Source of the DNA: a bacterium HR19
GTDB lineage: Bacteria > Calescibacteriota > Calescibacteriia > Calescibacteriales > Calescibacteriaceae
Assembly: GCA_002898315.1 (NCBI GenBank)
Contig: BEHV01000005.1
Location: 66,193 to 130,192 of the forward strand
Reading direction: 5' to 3'
DNA: 64,000 nt
Shown piece after piece: positions 34,072-42,887 of the stretch. Position 1 is the stretch's first letter, and each line of letters opens with the position of its first letter. The notes below the pieces were generated by a model. That model was given only the letters and a program-made list of their open reading frames with translations. It ran no database searches and had not been told where the DNA came from. The translations under genes were made by a program, and so were the position numbers.

Positions 34072-34836
34072 ATGGACGAAAAAAAAGAGAAGAATGAAGA
34101 ACAGAACTCAAACCAAAAAGAAAAAAAATTAAAGTATAGAAGAATTCTTCTGAAACTTTCAGGTGAAATATTCGGCGGGGAGAAAAAATTCGGATTAGAA
34201 CCATCTGTCTTTTACGAAATTGCAGATGAAATAATAGAAGCATATAACCTCGGAGCAGAAATTTCAATAGTCGTAGGAGGAGGAAATATAATAAGAGGGA
34301 TAACAGCAGAGAAAACAGGTATAGATAGAACAACCGCAGATTATATGGGAATGCTCGCCACAATAATAAACGCCCTTTTCTTACAAGAAATACTGGAAAA
34401 AAAAGGATACCAGTGCAGAGTGATGAGCGCAGTACATACTCCAGCCCTTTGCGAACCCTATATAAGAAGAAGAGCTATAAGACATCTTGAAAAAGGAAGA
34501 ATCGTCATATTCGCTGGTGGAACGGGAAATCCCTATTTCTCAACAGATACAGCCGCATCTTTGAGAGCATCTGAAATAAAGGCAGATGTTATACTCAAAG
34601 CTACAAAAGTAGACGGCGTATATGATTCTGACCCTCTCACAAATAAAGAAGCAGTCAAGTTTGATGAAATCTCATATGCTGAATTCCTGCGACTCAACCT
34701 GAAAATAATGGATGCTACTTCCGTGACACTCTGTATGGAAAGAAAAATACCTATAATAGTGTTCAACATATACCAAAAGGGAAATATAAAAAGAATACTC
34801 CTCGGAGAAAAAGTGGGAACACTTGTCCACGCATAA
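34072..34836 (+). CDS. pyrH: Uridylate kinase
   Basis: Converts UMP to UDP at the entry to pyrimidine nucleotide synthesis. The 254 aa fit the hexameric bacterial family. It reads RILLKLSGEIFGG near residue 22, IVVGGGNIIRG near 65, TADYMGMLATIINALFLQ, and the conserved FAGGTGNPYFSTDTAA near 150. The C-terminus has ERKIPIIVFN and GTLVHA. A lysine-rich N-terminal extension of about 20 residues precedes the core. The ATG follows an A-rich stretch without ribosome-binding site. The metallophosphoesterase gene follows after 14 bp, so the two are likely co-transcribed. Confidence 0.94.
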   Translation: MDEKKEKNEEQNSNQKEKKLKYRRILLKLSGEIFGGEKKFGLEPSVFYEIADEIIEAYNLGAEISIVVGGGNIIRGITAEKTGIDRTTADYMGMLATIINALFLQEILEKKGYQCRVMSAVHTPALCEPYIRRRAIRHLEKGRIVIFAGGTGNPYFSTDTAASLRASEIKADVILKATKVDGVYDSDPLTNKEAVKFDEISYAEFLRLNLKIMDATSVTLCMERKIPIIVFNIYQKGNIKRILLGEKVGTLVHA

Positions 34837-34850
34837 ACCAAAAAATAAAA

Positions 34851-35951
34851 ATGAAAGACATCATTAAAAAAAGAAAATCTCATCTATATGTGATTACTGT
34901 AATTTCAATCCTCTTGCTTCAAAACTGCAACAGGTTCTTCTCTTTCTTCATAACAAAAAACCTCCCACTAATATGCCACACCGAGATAAACGAGGAAAAT
35001 AAAATAACCCTTTTCGTATCAGAAAATCCAGATGAAAACTGCTTTGAAATATACATAAACACAGAAAAGAAAGATAAAAGATGTGAAAGAAAAATAATTC
35101 TCGGAGATATTGATGACATAAAATCAGATGTAAAGTATTATATCTATCATAAAGAGAAAAGTATATGCTCTGGAAAAATAAAGCCAATCGGAGAAAAAAT
35201 AAAGCTTGCGGTAATAGGTGATACATCTTATAAGACAGGATACTTAAAAAATATGGTAGAAAAAATAGTGGAATTTCAACCTGATTTTACCTTTCATGTC
35301 GGCGACTTTCAGTACGATACACAACTTGATAGATGGGATGAAATACTGAAAATCTTTGAACCAATTTTTCAAAATTCTTTCTTCTTTCTCTCTGCGGGAA
35401 ATCACGAATACGAAAGCGAAACAGATGAGAAAATATTGAAAAAGTATTTCCCCGAAGAAGGATTTTTCGCTTTCAAAATCAGAGATATATGGTTCGTCGG
35501 AATCAATATGTTTTCAGAAAAATTAGACGAATTTTTAGAACATATATCACAAAAGATAAATTATCCTGCCATATTTTTCTTACACAAACCTTTCGTCTCG
35601 CTCGCAAGAGGAGAAAAGTTAGAACTATCTTACAGAAACATATTTTTAAAGATAAAAGATAAGGCACTTTTGATTTTTTCTGGACACGACCATCTGTACG
35701 GAAAAGTAAAAATAGGTAATGCATTGCAGATAATATCAGGCGGAGGAGGAGCAAGAATATACCCCTGCTCAAAGAAAAACGGCTCAGAAACGGTTTTTAT
35801 AGATGATAGCGAAACTGAGATCAAAGTTGAAAAATGTGTTGAAGAGTTCAACTTTATTTTATGTGAAATTGAAAATCAGAAGGTCTTCTGCAAAGCAGAA
35901 TCACCTACATCTGGCAAAATAGATGAATTTTCTTCTGAAATCACACGTTGA
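34851..35951 (+). CDS. Lipoprotein metallophosphoesterase
   Basis: A 366-aa exported calcineurin-like phosphoesterase. The signal peptide ends in a lipobox-like LLLQNC near residue 26. Binuclear-metal motifs are visible in order: VIGDTSYKTG (Asp), HVGDFQYD, SAGNHEYE (the GNHE motif near 185), a single His in FFLHKPFVS, and FSGHDHLYG. They match purple acid phosphatase-like and related enzymes. The order of motifs is complete, so it should be active on phosphomonoesters or -diesters outside the inner membrane. Its end overlaps a small opposite-strand gene candidate by 76 bp. Confidence 0.85.
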   Translation: MKDIIKKRKSHLYVITVISILLLQNCNRFFSFFITKNLPLICHTEINEENKITLFVSENPDENCFEIYINTEKKDKRCERKIILGDIDDIKSDVKYYIYHKEKSICSGKIKPIGEKIKLAVIGDTSYKTGYLKNMVEKIVEFQPDFTFHVGDFQYDTQLDRWDEILKIFEPIFQNSFFFLSAGNHEYESETDEKILKKYFPEEGFFAFKIRDIWFVGINMFSEKLDEFLEHISQKINYPAIFFLHKPFVSLARGEKLELSYRNIFLKIKDKALLIFSGHDHLYGKVKIGNALQIISGGGGARIYPCSKKNGSETVFIDDSETEIKVEKCVEEFNFILCEIENQKVFCKAESPTSGKIDEFSSEITR

Positions 35952-36100
35952 GAAGAAGGTGGATCAAAATTTCCATCACTATTATGTTCAATTCTTTTTA
36001 ACTCATCTTTATTATCTTCTTCTGACAATTTAATATTTTCACTGCCTTTGCTAACATTAGCAAGACACAAAAGTAAAATAAGACCTAAAATCCTTCTCAT
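35876..36100 (-). CDS. Possible small secreted protein
   Basis: A 74-aa frame opening with MRRILGLILLLCLANVSKG, a convincing Sec signal peptide, followed by a hydrophilic Glu/Ser/Asn-rich tail with no recognisable domain. It overlaps the end of the metallophosphoesterase gene by 76 bp on the other strand and occupies most of the gap before tatA. Support is the signal peptide and a start context like that of other genes here (TAAACT 8 nt before the ATG). Against it: low complexity and the overlap. It may be a chance frame. Confidence 0.4.
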   Translation of the reverse strand: MRRILGLILLLCLANVSKGSENIKLSEEDNKDELKRIEHNSDGNFDPPSSQRVISEENSSILPDVGDSALQKTF

Positions 36101-36256
36101 TATCAAAGAGTTTAAACAAGGGAGAAAAATTCAGAATATTTTCTGCTTTTTAATTAGCTCACAGACAAAGATTTCAAAAGATTCCCGAACCTTTTTGTTT
36201 TGAATAAAAACAGAACTTTGTATATAAAATTTAATTTATAGGAGGTGAAAGTTCTG

Positions 36257-36505
36257 ATGGCAGGCATAGGCATAGGATTTCAAGAACTCCTTGTTATATT
36301 CCTTATAATAGCTCTGCTATTTGGAGCAAAGAAAATCCCAGAACTCGCAAGAGGTCTCGGACAAGCGATGAAAGAATTCAAAAAAGGTATGAAAGATGAA
36401 GAAAGCAAAGAAGAGTCAAAAACAACAAAAGTTGAGAACTCAGAAGAAGAAAAATCAAAAATATCCTCCCCCGAAGTCATAAAAACAGCTAAAAAAGAAA
36501 AATAA
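36257..36505 (+). CDS. tatA: Twin-arginine translocase subunit TatA
   Basis: Pore-forming subunit of the Tat system for folded-protein export, 82 aa. It has one N-terminal helix ([28 protein letters not shown]), the glycine hinge and amphipathic helix, then a charged Lys/Glu tail. The start is the ATG at 36257: AGGAGGTGA lies upstream, and an in-frame GTG at 36245 falls inside that site. A TATAAAAT box lies about 26 nt before the ATG, so this gene has a normal leader. TatC is not adjacent. TatA, TatB and TatE are told apart here only by length. Confidence 0.9.
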   Translation: MAGIGIGFQELLVIFLIIALLFGAKKIPELARGLGQAMKEFKKGMKDEESKEESKTTKVENSEEEKSKISSPEVIKTAKKEK

Positions 36506-36519
36506 AATCAACTCAAAAA

Positions 36520-37752
36520 ATGAAGGTTTCTTTCTTAGCAATAGGAGAAGAGATAATATCTGGATTCAGAGAAGAAAAAAACATACGGAACTCTTCTCCT
36601 TATCTTTACTCTCTTGGATTTTCAATTTATATTCAGTGTGTAGGAGATAAAAAAGAAGATATAAAGTTTGCTCTAAAACAAGCAGAAAGTTTTTCAGATA
36701 TAATAATATGCTCCGGAGGTCTTGGTTCAACCGAAGACGATTTAACAAGATTTGCAGTATCGGAGTATTTCAACGTACCACTTGAAGAAAACAGAGAAGC
36801 TCTTGAAGATATGAAAGCAAAAATCAAAGCAAGGTCAGGAAAAGATGATATTCCTGAAATTTTGAAAATACAGTGCCTATTGCCAGCAGGTTCAAAACCA
36901 ATACTCAATAAATCTGGCTCCGCTCCGGGCTTCAAAATTGAAAAAAATGGAAAGGTCTTCTACTTCCTCCCGGGAGTTCCTCAGGAGTTTTCAGAAATGT
37001 TTCAGAACTTCGTTCTCAGAGAAATAAAAGAAAAGTTCTCTCATATAAAACCACTTGAAGAAAAGGTTTTCAAAATCTTTGGATTGACAGAAACACAAAT
37101 ACAAAAATATCTAAAAGATATAGGCATACCAGAATGCGTAAAAATCTCATATCTCCCGTCATCTCCAGAAGTAACCATAAGAATAACAGGAGAGAAAAAC
37201 GAAAGATTTTCTCAATTTTGCAGCAAGGTGAAAGAAGAGCTGAAAAACTTTATTTACTCGGAAAACGAGAAAGATAATATAAGCAAAGTGGTAGGACAAA
37301 TTCTTAAAGAGAAAGGATTTTCTGTTTCAACCGCAGAATCCCTCACGGGGGGAGAACTCGCAAACTTAATAACAGACACTCCCGGCTCCTCCAACTATTT
37401 CAAAGGCGGTGAAATAGTTTATTCAAATGAAGCAAAGATTCGGCTCGGAGTAAAAAGAGAGATTATAGAAAAATTTGGTGCGGTATCTTATGAGTGTGCA
37501 GAGGAAATGGCAAAATCTGTAAGAGAAAAATACGGCTCAGATTTCGGACTATCTACAACAGGAGTTGCAGGACCAGACCCACTTGAAGGAAAACCCCCGG
37601 GACTCTTCTACATAGGATTTTCATCAAAAAATGAAACGGCCGCTTTTGAATTCAAATTCAATATCGGAAGGAAATACATAAAAATCTTATGCTCTCACAT
37701 AGCCCTTAAAATCCTTCTTGATAAAATAAAAGATAACGGCAAAAACAGATAG
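36520..37752 (+). CDS. cinA: CinA family protein (MoCF domain plus nicotinamide-nucleotide amidase)
   Basis: A 410-aa two-domain protein of pyridine-nucleotide repair. The N-terminal MoCF-like domain (about 1-165) carries IIICSGGLGSTEDDLT and NKSGSAPGF. The C-terminal CinA domain (about 255-410), which in characterised members hydrolyses nicotinamide mononucleotide, has STAESLTGGELANLI, GGEIVYSNEAK and STTGVAGPD. Length and order fit full-length CinA. It lies 14 bp after tatA and 19 bp before prmC on the same strand. No ribosome-binding site precedes the ATG, which follows an A-rich run. Confidence 0.92.
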   Translation: MKVSFLAIGEEIISGFREEKNIRNSSPYLYSLGFSIYIQCVGDKKEDIKFALKQAESFSDIIICSGGLGSTEDDLTRFAVSEYFNVPLEENREALEDMKAKIKARSGKDDIPEILKIQCLLPAGSKPILNKSGSAPGFKIEKNGKVFYFLPGVPQEFSEMFQNFVLREIKEKFSHIKPLEEKVFKIFGLTETQIQKYLKDIGIPECVKISYLPSSPEVTIRITGEKNERFSQFCSKVKEELKNFIYSENEKDNISKVVGQILKEKGFSVSTAESLTGGELANLITDTPGSSNYFKGGEIVYSNEAKIRLGVKREIIEKFGAVSYECAEEMAKSVREKYGSDFGLSTTGVAGPDPLEGKPPGLFYIGFSSKNETAAFEFKFNIGRKYIKILCSHIALKILLDKIKDNGKNR

Positions 37753-37771
37753 CATAAAAACTATTCAAAAA

Positions 37772-38467
37772 ATGGAAGAAAAAAAGGTCTTTTTCTTTGA
37801 AGATTATTTTCTCGCCCCTGAATATGTTTTTCAACCGAGACCTGAAACTGAACTTCTCGTTGAGATAGCAATAGAACATATAAAAAAGTACCTTTATGAA
37901 ATTTCAAAACCAAAGAAAGAAAAATTCATTCTCGCAGATGTAGGAACAGGAACTGGATGCATAATTATTTCAATATACAAAAAAATAGAAAAACTGCTCA
38001 ACATCCTTGAAATTCCGTATAAGATGATAGGCATAGATATTGACATGAAGACCTTAAAAATTGCAGTTCATAACTCAAAAATTCTGAACTCTCGTGTAGA
38101 TTTTGTTCTTGGAAATCTCCTTGAGCCCATAAAACAAGCCGATTTTATAGTTTCAAACCCTCCGTATGTATCACTAAAAGTGAAAGACAAAATAAGTATT
38201 CCTGACCCTCCACATACTATTTTTGGAGGAGAAAAAGGATACGAAACCATTCTGAAACTGATAGCTCAAGCATATTCTGTACTGAAAGAAAATGGTTTCC
38301 TGCTTATTGAAGTAGGATACGATGACCTGAAATTTTTTGACCTTGAAGAATTAAAAAATGAATACAAGAAAGAGATTTTTTCTTTTGCAAAAAATCTTGG
38401 ATTAAAGCTCTTCCCTCCTGTGAAGGACTACAACAAACTTGAAAGGATTCTCATTTTTCAGAAGTAA
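37772..38467 (+). CDS. prmC: Peptide chain release factor glutamine methyltransferase (PrmC/HemK-like), short form
   Basis: Methylates the Gln of the GGQ motif in release factors. It has PRPETELLVE near residue 22, SAM motif I as ILADVGTGTGCIIISI near 55, and the catalytic VSNPPYVS near 130, followed by FGGEKGYE and LIEVGYDD. At 231 aa it lacks the N-terminal helical bundle (about 60-75 residues) of typical PrmC, so recognition of the release factor may differ; a protein or rRNA methyltransferase of another target remains possible. It is part of the tatA-cinA-prmC run. Confidence 0.83.
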   Translation: MEEKKVFFFEDYFLAPEYVFQPRPETELLVEIAIEHIKKYLYEISKPKKEKFILADVGTGTGCIIISIYKKIEKLLNILEIPYKMIGIDIDMKTLKIAVHNSKILNSRVDFVLGNLLEPIKQADFIVSNPPYVSLKVKDKISIPDPPHTIFGGEKGYETILKLIAQAYSVLKENGFLLIEVGYDDLKFFDLEELKNEYKKEIFSFAKNLGLKLFPPVKDYNKLERILIFQK

Positions 38468-38548
38468 GGTATATTTTCAAAAAAGCCAATTTTTTAAAAA
38501 TGACTTTAAAATGAAATCATAAGAATTTCAAAAGGAAGAGGATGAACT

Positions 38549-39154
38549 ATGGCAATATCGGGAACAGCAACAAGAAGATACAAAAACAGAGCAAAAGAAA
38601 TTCTTGAAGTAGCGGCAAAACTTTTCAGAGAAAAAGGTTTCAAATCAACATCAATGCAAGATATATCAAAAGCTCTTGGACTTGAAAAAGGCGCTATATA
38701 CTACTGGATAAAAAACAAAGACCAGATCCTCTACCTCCTTATAGAAAACGAAGGTAAAGAATTTCTCAAAATGATAAACAAACTCGTGAAAGAAAACTCG
38801 CCCCCAGTAGAGAAGTTGAAAAAGTTCATTGAAAACCACATAAAAATTATGACCGAAAATATAGATAAATCTGCGGTATTTTTCAGCGAATATAAATTCC
38901 TACCTGAAAAATGGAAGAAAAAGGTTATAAATTTCAGAGATGAATACGAATCAATGCTGATTTACATAATCAAGGAAGGACAAGACAAAGGATTTTTGAG
39001 AAAAGATATAGAACCAAAACTTATCGCCTTCGCAATACTTGGAGTTATAAACTGGGTATATATATGGTTCTCACCAGAAGGAAAATACAAAGCAGAAGAA
39101 ATAGCGAAAAACTTTTCAGAGATAGTATTGAACGGAATCTTAAACAAAGCTTGA
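38549..39154 (+). CDS. TetR/AcrR-family transcriptional regulator
   Basis: A 201-aa repressor-type regulator. The N-terminal helix-turn-helix reads AAKLFREKGFKSTSMQDISKALGLEKGAIYYWI (split here by function: MQDISKAL is the first helix, KGAIYYWI the recognition helix). The C-terminal ligand domain is helical, with no assignable ligand; its style (GVINWVYIWFSPEGK) resembles regulators of fatty-acid degradation, but this is weak. A Shine-Dalgarno stretch AGGAAGAGG precedes the ATG. No obvious target gene is adjacent; the polysaccharide co-polymerase gene is convergent. Confidence 0.87.
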   Translation: MAISGTATRRYKNRAKEILEVAAKLFREKGFKSTSMQDISKALGLEKGAIYYWIKNKDQILYLLIENEGKEFLKMINKLVKENSPPVEKLKKFIENHIKIMTENIDKSAVFFSEYKFLPEKWKKKVINFRDEYESMLIYIIKEGQDKGFLRKDIEPKLIAFAILGVINWVYIWFSPEGKYKAEEIAKNFSEIVLNGILNKA

Positions 39155-39182
39155 AGGAGAAAAAAATCACAATGAAATTTGC

Positions 39183-41264
39183 TTATGATTTTTCTTTTCT
39201 GTTATTTCTGTAATAATAGTAGTAATAGTTATTTTTTGCAATAGGAAGTTCTGGTGCGAATTCACGAGATAGCTTATTGACAACAATCTTTATATCTTTT
39301 GCTCCCACATCTTTTAAAGTTTCAATGAGACGCTTTAAAGTTTTCCTTCCCGTAGAAGTTATATCAAAAACAACAAGAGCCAAATCAAACTTACTCACAA
39401 TTGGTAAAACATCAGGCAGTATCAGAACGGGAGAAGAATCAGCAATAATGACATCAAACCTTTCAGAAAGCTCTTTCAAAAATCTCTCAAAAGCAGGAGA
39501 AGATAAAATGTCTGGGGAGAAAAAACCACGCTGGGAACCAAAAACAAAAATGTTCTCCCTGAACTCAAAACCGGCTTTTTTAATAACATATAAAGGTTCA
39601 TACTCGGAAGCAATTATGTCAAATAAACTTTTTTCTTCTGGTAAAACAACTGTTTGCGACAACACAGGATGCGATAAGTTCAAATCTAAAATAGCAACTT
39701 TCAAACCTGTTCCTTGAAACGAAAGACCAAGATTCAAAGATACAAATGTTTTGCCCTCGTTATCTGATGAACTTGTAATTAATACTGAAAATCTTTTCCC
39801 GTTGCGTATTTGTAGAGTCACTCTGATCCTCCTCATACTTTCAAATGTAGCAGGATTATCTTCTGCGAGGTAAGACGAAATCTTTTCAAATTTTGGAACA
39901 AATGCAATAGGACTGACTTTTACATAACTCTGAATCTCATCTACATTCTTAAACCTCATATCTATACTTTCAAGAATGAGAGCAATAACTATTCCAGAAA
40001 TAAAAGAAGCAATAAGCGAAAGAATAAGATTTATTTTCAACCTGCTAACAGGATTTTGTGGCAGAGAAGCCCTTTTATAAATTTCAGAAAAATACGACCA
40101 CATTCCCATAGTCATCTTGAGTTCTGCAAGATTGTTGTAATAGTTTTCAAAAATCTTGTTCAGAAGGTCAATATTGTTTGAGATATAAAGATACTCTGAG
40201 ATATTCTTTGATATATAACCTATATTTTTTCTTGCTTCATCAATTTCTCTCATAGCGCTCTGGTTCTGCGACCTAAGGTCTGCGAGCAAAACTTTGAGAT
40301 TATAAACTATATTGCTGAAAATGTCTTCTATCTGCTTATCTATCTCTTTAACTTTCGGATGGCTCTCGCTGTATTTTGAAAGAAGTTCCTTCCTCTTATC
40401 TTCAAGCTCAAGATATTTTAAGTAGTATGACGATATTGATTTATCTATTGAAAGAAGGCTGGCAGCTTTTGATTTGACTTTCTCTACCATCTCCTTACCT
40501 TCCGGAATACTGTCTTGCATAAACAAAGATTCTAAATTTCTGAGCGCCTCAGATGTCTTCTGTTTATTTCTAGATACATCTTCAAAGAACCTCTCTATCA
40601 TGTTTATTTTCAACTGATTCTCATAAATTTTGGTCTGTAAATCTTTTATTCTGTTTATCTCCTCTTTTATCTGCAGGTCAGGATCAACTATACCAGTGTT
40701 TTGAGAAAATTCGGAAAGCTTTGAATAAGAATCTTTTAATTTCTGCGATATCTCATCAGAAGATTCTTTCAAGAAATTGAGAGCGTTTTCTATGGATTGA
40801 TGAAACCACTTTTTTGAATTTTTGACATACGCTTCAGCAACGGCGTTAGCAACCGCCTGAGCTTCGTAAGGTGAAGAAGAGTAAGCAGAAATGTTTATTA
40901 TACCGTTCCTTTCAGATGATACTTCTAACATATCTCTTAGTTTTTTTATGTTCTGCTCACTCTCTTGCCATCCCAAAATAGCTAACGCTTCTTTTAGGTT
41001 CTCCTCAGATTTGACCTTTATTACTTCCTCTTCCAAGTTAAACTTTATGGGTTTTATGTCTATTCCAATATCTCGGAGTATTACGGGTATGTAAGATGTT
41101 TGAGATACTCTGCAAGATGCGGTGGCTTTGTAAACTTTTTCTCTTTCTCCGCTCAGCTGTTGAAGTCCAAAAACAATGCAGAACATAATAAGCGATGTCA
41201 GAACAACATATTTTCTCCATTTGTATATGGAGTTTAAGAAATCTCGTAATGTGAGTTCTTCCAT
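39183..41264 (-). CDS. Polysaccharide co-polymerase with BY-kinase-like domain (Wzc/CapAB type)
   Basis: A 693-aa inner-membrane protein for capsule or exopolysaccharide chain control. Two transmembrane helices (about 18-36 and 400-422) enclose a periplasmic Wzz-type domain with long coiled coils. The cytoplasmic tail has a Walker A-like SSSDNEGKT, a Walker B-like FDVIIADSSPVL, and a C-terminal run of six Tyr, the usual autophosphorylation site. The Walker A' motif is unusual: AILDLNLSHP has Asn and Ser where BY-kinases have Asp and Arg, so kinase activity is uncertain. galU lies upstream. The ATG is 7 nt after a TAAAAT box. Confidence 0.82.
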   Translation of the reverse strand: MEELTLRDFLNSIYKWRKYVVLTSLIMFCIVFGLQQLSGEREKVYKATASCRVSQTSYIPVILRDIGIDIKPIKFNLEEEVIKVKSEENLKEALAILGWQESEQNIKKLRDMLEVSSERNGIINISAYSSSPYEAQAVANAVAEAYVKNSKKWFHQSIENALNFLKESSDEISQKLKDSYSKLSEFSQNTGIVDPDLQIKEEINRIKDLQTKIYENQLKINMIERFFEDVSRNKQKTSEALRNLESLFMQDSIPEGKEMVEKVKSKAASLLSIDKSISSYYLKYLELEDKRKELLSKYSESHPKVKEIDKQIEDIFSNIVYNLKVLLADLRSQNQSAMREIDEARKNIGYISKNISEYLYISNNIDLLNKIFENYYNNLAELKMTMGMWSYFSEIYKRASLPQNPVSRLKINLILSLIASFISGIVIALILESIDMRFKNVDEIQSYVKVSPIAFVPKFEKISSYLAEDNPATFESMRRIRVTLQIRNGKRFSVLITSSSDNEGKTFVSLNLGLSFQGTGLKVAILDLNLSHPVLSQTVVLPEEKSLFDIIASEYEPLYVIKKAGFEFRENIFVFGSQRGFFSPDILSSPAFERFLKELSERFDVIIADSSPVLILPDVLPIVSKFDLALVVFDITSTGRKTLKRLIETLKDVGAKDIKIVVNKLSREFAPELPIAKNNYYYYYYRNNRKEKS

Positions 41265-41500
41265 TTTTTAAATTTTATTCTTTTATTAATTTTTTTTGTT
41301 ATATTTTTGAAAAATTTCTTTTTTTCATAATTTAGAAAAAATTAAAAAACTATTTTCATTAGCTTTACTAACTTTTTATTTCCAAATAAATCCCCCATAA
41401 ATCATCAAAAAATTTCCCCCTTATAACACTTTGTTTTGAACAAAAATCAAGGTAAAATTCAATAGTAATCACCCAAGATAATTTTAGAAAAAGTGAAAAA
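41265..41500 (-). promoter_or_regulatory. Intergenic region upstream of the polysaccharide co-polymerase gene
   Basis: These 236 bp contain no gene. On the minus strand TAAAAT at 41272-41277 is 7 nt before the ATG of the co-polymerase. Further up there is a second possible promoter, TTGATT with an 18-bp spacer to TTATAA, overlapping the palindrome TTTGTTTTGAACAAA at 41430-41444. Two CCCCC runs (GGGGG on the coding strand, near 41393 and 41418) stand out in otherwise AT-only sequence. No terminator hairpin is visible behind galU. Confidence 0.4.
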
Positions 41501-42394
41501 TTATAAAACCTTATGTTTATTTTTCATCACAAAAATGTTAGCCCTTACATATCCTTCTGGCGAACCTATATCAAGCCATTTTCCACGAACTATAACTCCA
41601 ATAACAGAATTATCAGAAATCTCACTATAGGACGCTTTACCTATCGCACCGGCAAGCTGAATTTCTCCTCTCTCGTCAGGTTCTTCCATCTCAATATACC
41701 TGAAGATTTCGGGAGAAAAGACATATCTGCCGACCACGGCGAAATTAGACGGAGCAGATTTAACACTTGGTTTCTCCACCACTCCGCTTATGATAACCTC
41801 ATCAACTCCAGCTCTCTTTGAAAAAGAAATAATTCCGTATTTTTCTACTTCTTTTTTTTTCACGCGTTGGAGAAGGACAACTCCCACCCTTGGTCTTCTC
41901 TCCAAAAACTTATCTACAAGGTGTAAGATAGCCGGCTTCCCGTCATATGGGAAAAATATATCATCTGGAAGGAGGACAGCAAAATTTTCATTTCCGACTT
42001 TATCTTTCGCGCAGAGTATTGCATCACCTAATCCCCTCTGCTCCCTCTGAATAACATAATCTATCTCTATATTTTTGAAAACTTCAAGCGGTGAAAGAAG
42101 ATGCAGTTTCCCTTTTTCACTCAAAAACTTCTCAAGCTCTTCATCTCTTTCAAAATACTTCAAAATGTCCATCTTTCTATGGGATAGAACGAAAATCACT
42201 TTTTTTATCCCAGATTTTACACATTCAAGAACAGTATAATGAATAGACGGTCTATTGTATATCGGGAAGAGTTCTTTTGATATCACCTTTGATGCGGGAA
42301 GAACTCTTGTGCCAAATCCAGCAGACGGAATAACTGCCACCTTGACCTGATCTTTCACTGAAATTTCAAAGTCGCTCTTGGTTGTGGTACTCAT
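41501..42394 (-). CDS. galU: UTP-glucose-1-phosphate uridylyltransferase
   Basis: Makes UDP-glucose for polysaccharide and envelope synthesis, 297 aa. Signature motifs: GFGTRVLPASKVISKELFPI near residue 24 (nucleotide loop and activating Lys), VIQREQRGLGDAILCAK near 115, LLPDDIFF near 143, and the C-terminal KWLDIGSPEGYVRAN. gcvH lies 15 bp upstream on the same strand. The adjacent co-polymerase and the UDP-sugar dehydrogenase and sugar transferase at the window end fit a role in surface polysaccharide supply. Confidence 0.92.
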   Translation of the reverse strand: MSTTTKSDFEISVKDQVKVAVIPSAGFGTRVLPASKVISKELFPIYNRPSIHYTVLECVKSGIKKVIFVLSHRKMDILKYFERDEELEKFLSEKGKLHLLSPLEVFKNIEIDYVIQREQRGLGDAILCAKDKVGNENFAVLLPDDIFFPYDGKPAILHLVDKFLERRPRVGVVLLQRVKKKEVEKYGIISFSKRAGVDEVIISGVVEKPSVKSAPSNFAVVGRYVFSPEIFRYIEMEEPDERGEIQLAGAIGKASYSEISDNSVIGVIVRGKWLDIGSPEGYVRANIFVMKNKHKVL

Positions 42395-42409
42395 AGACCA
42401 AACAAAACT

Positions 42410-42820
42410 TCATCTGCCCTTCTCTATTTCTTCAAGGAGCTTTTGATATTCTTCTGGCGAAAGAAGTTGAAAGCCGTCCCCTTCTCCTTCAATCTCAATC
42501 TTAAATATCCAACCATCTCTGTAAGGAGATTTATTTATCAAAGATGGTTCTGATTCAAGTTTTTTATTTACATCTATTATTTTGCCGGAAACAGGTGAGA
42601 AAACATCAGAGACCGCTTTGACTGATTCAACAACGCAGACCACTTCTCCACTTTTGACTTTCTTTCCAACCTGCGGGAGTTCAACAAAGACAATATCAGA
42701 TAAACTTTTTTGAGCGTAATCTGTTATACCACAGGTGGCAATTTTTCCATCTATTTTCACCCATTCGTGTTCAGAAGTGTAGAGAAGGTCAGGGAGAACT
42801 TCATATTTTCCAGCACTCAT
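42410..42820 (-). CDS. gcvH: Glycine cleavage system H protein
   Basis: Lipoyl carrier of the glycine cleavage system, 136 aa. The lipoylated Lys is in VESVKAVSDVFSP near residue 70; other signs are YTSEHEWVKIDG, GITDYAQKSLSDIVFVELP and PYRDGWIFKIE. I start at 42820 because this gives the normal length and begins MSAGKYEVLP; the frame is open 48 codons further upstream but that extension would overlap the ctaB coding region. GGAGATT lies directly before the ATG. The P and T proteins are not in the window. Confidence 0.92.
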   Translation of the reverse strand: MSAGKYEVLPDLLYTSEHEWVKIDGKIATCGITDYAQKSLSDIVFVELPQVGKKVKSGEVVCVVESVKAVSDVFSPVSGKIIDVNKKLESEPSLINKSPYRDGWIFKIEIEGEGDGFQLLSPEEYQKLLEEIEKGR

Positions 42821-42887
42821 AATCTCCAAAATTATGAAAAATAAATTTAAATTCCAAAATTCCTTTAATTTTTCTCTGAACCTCAAA

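Noticed and set aside
41430-41444. TTTGTTTTGAACAAA palindrome as a proven operator
   Set aside because: It is AT-rich and short, and chance occurrence is likely in this background. It is mentioned only within the intergenic entry.
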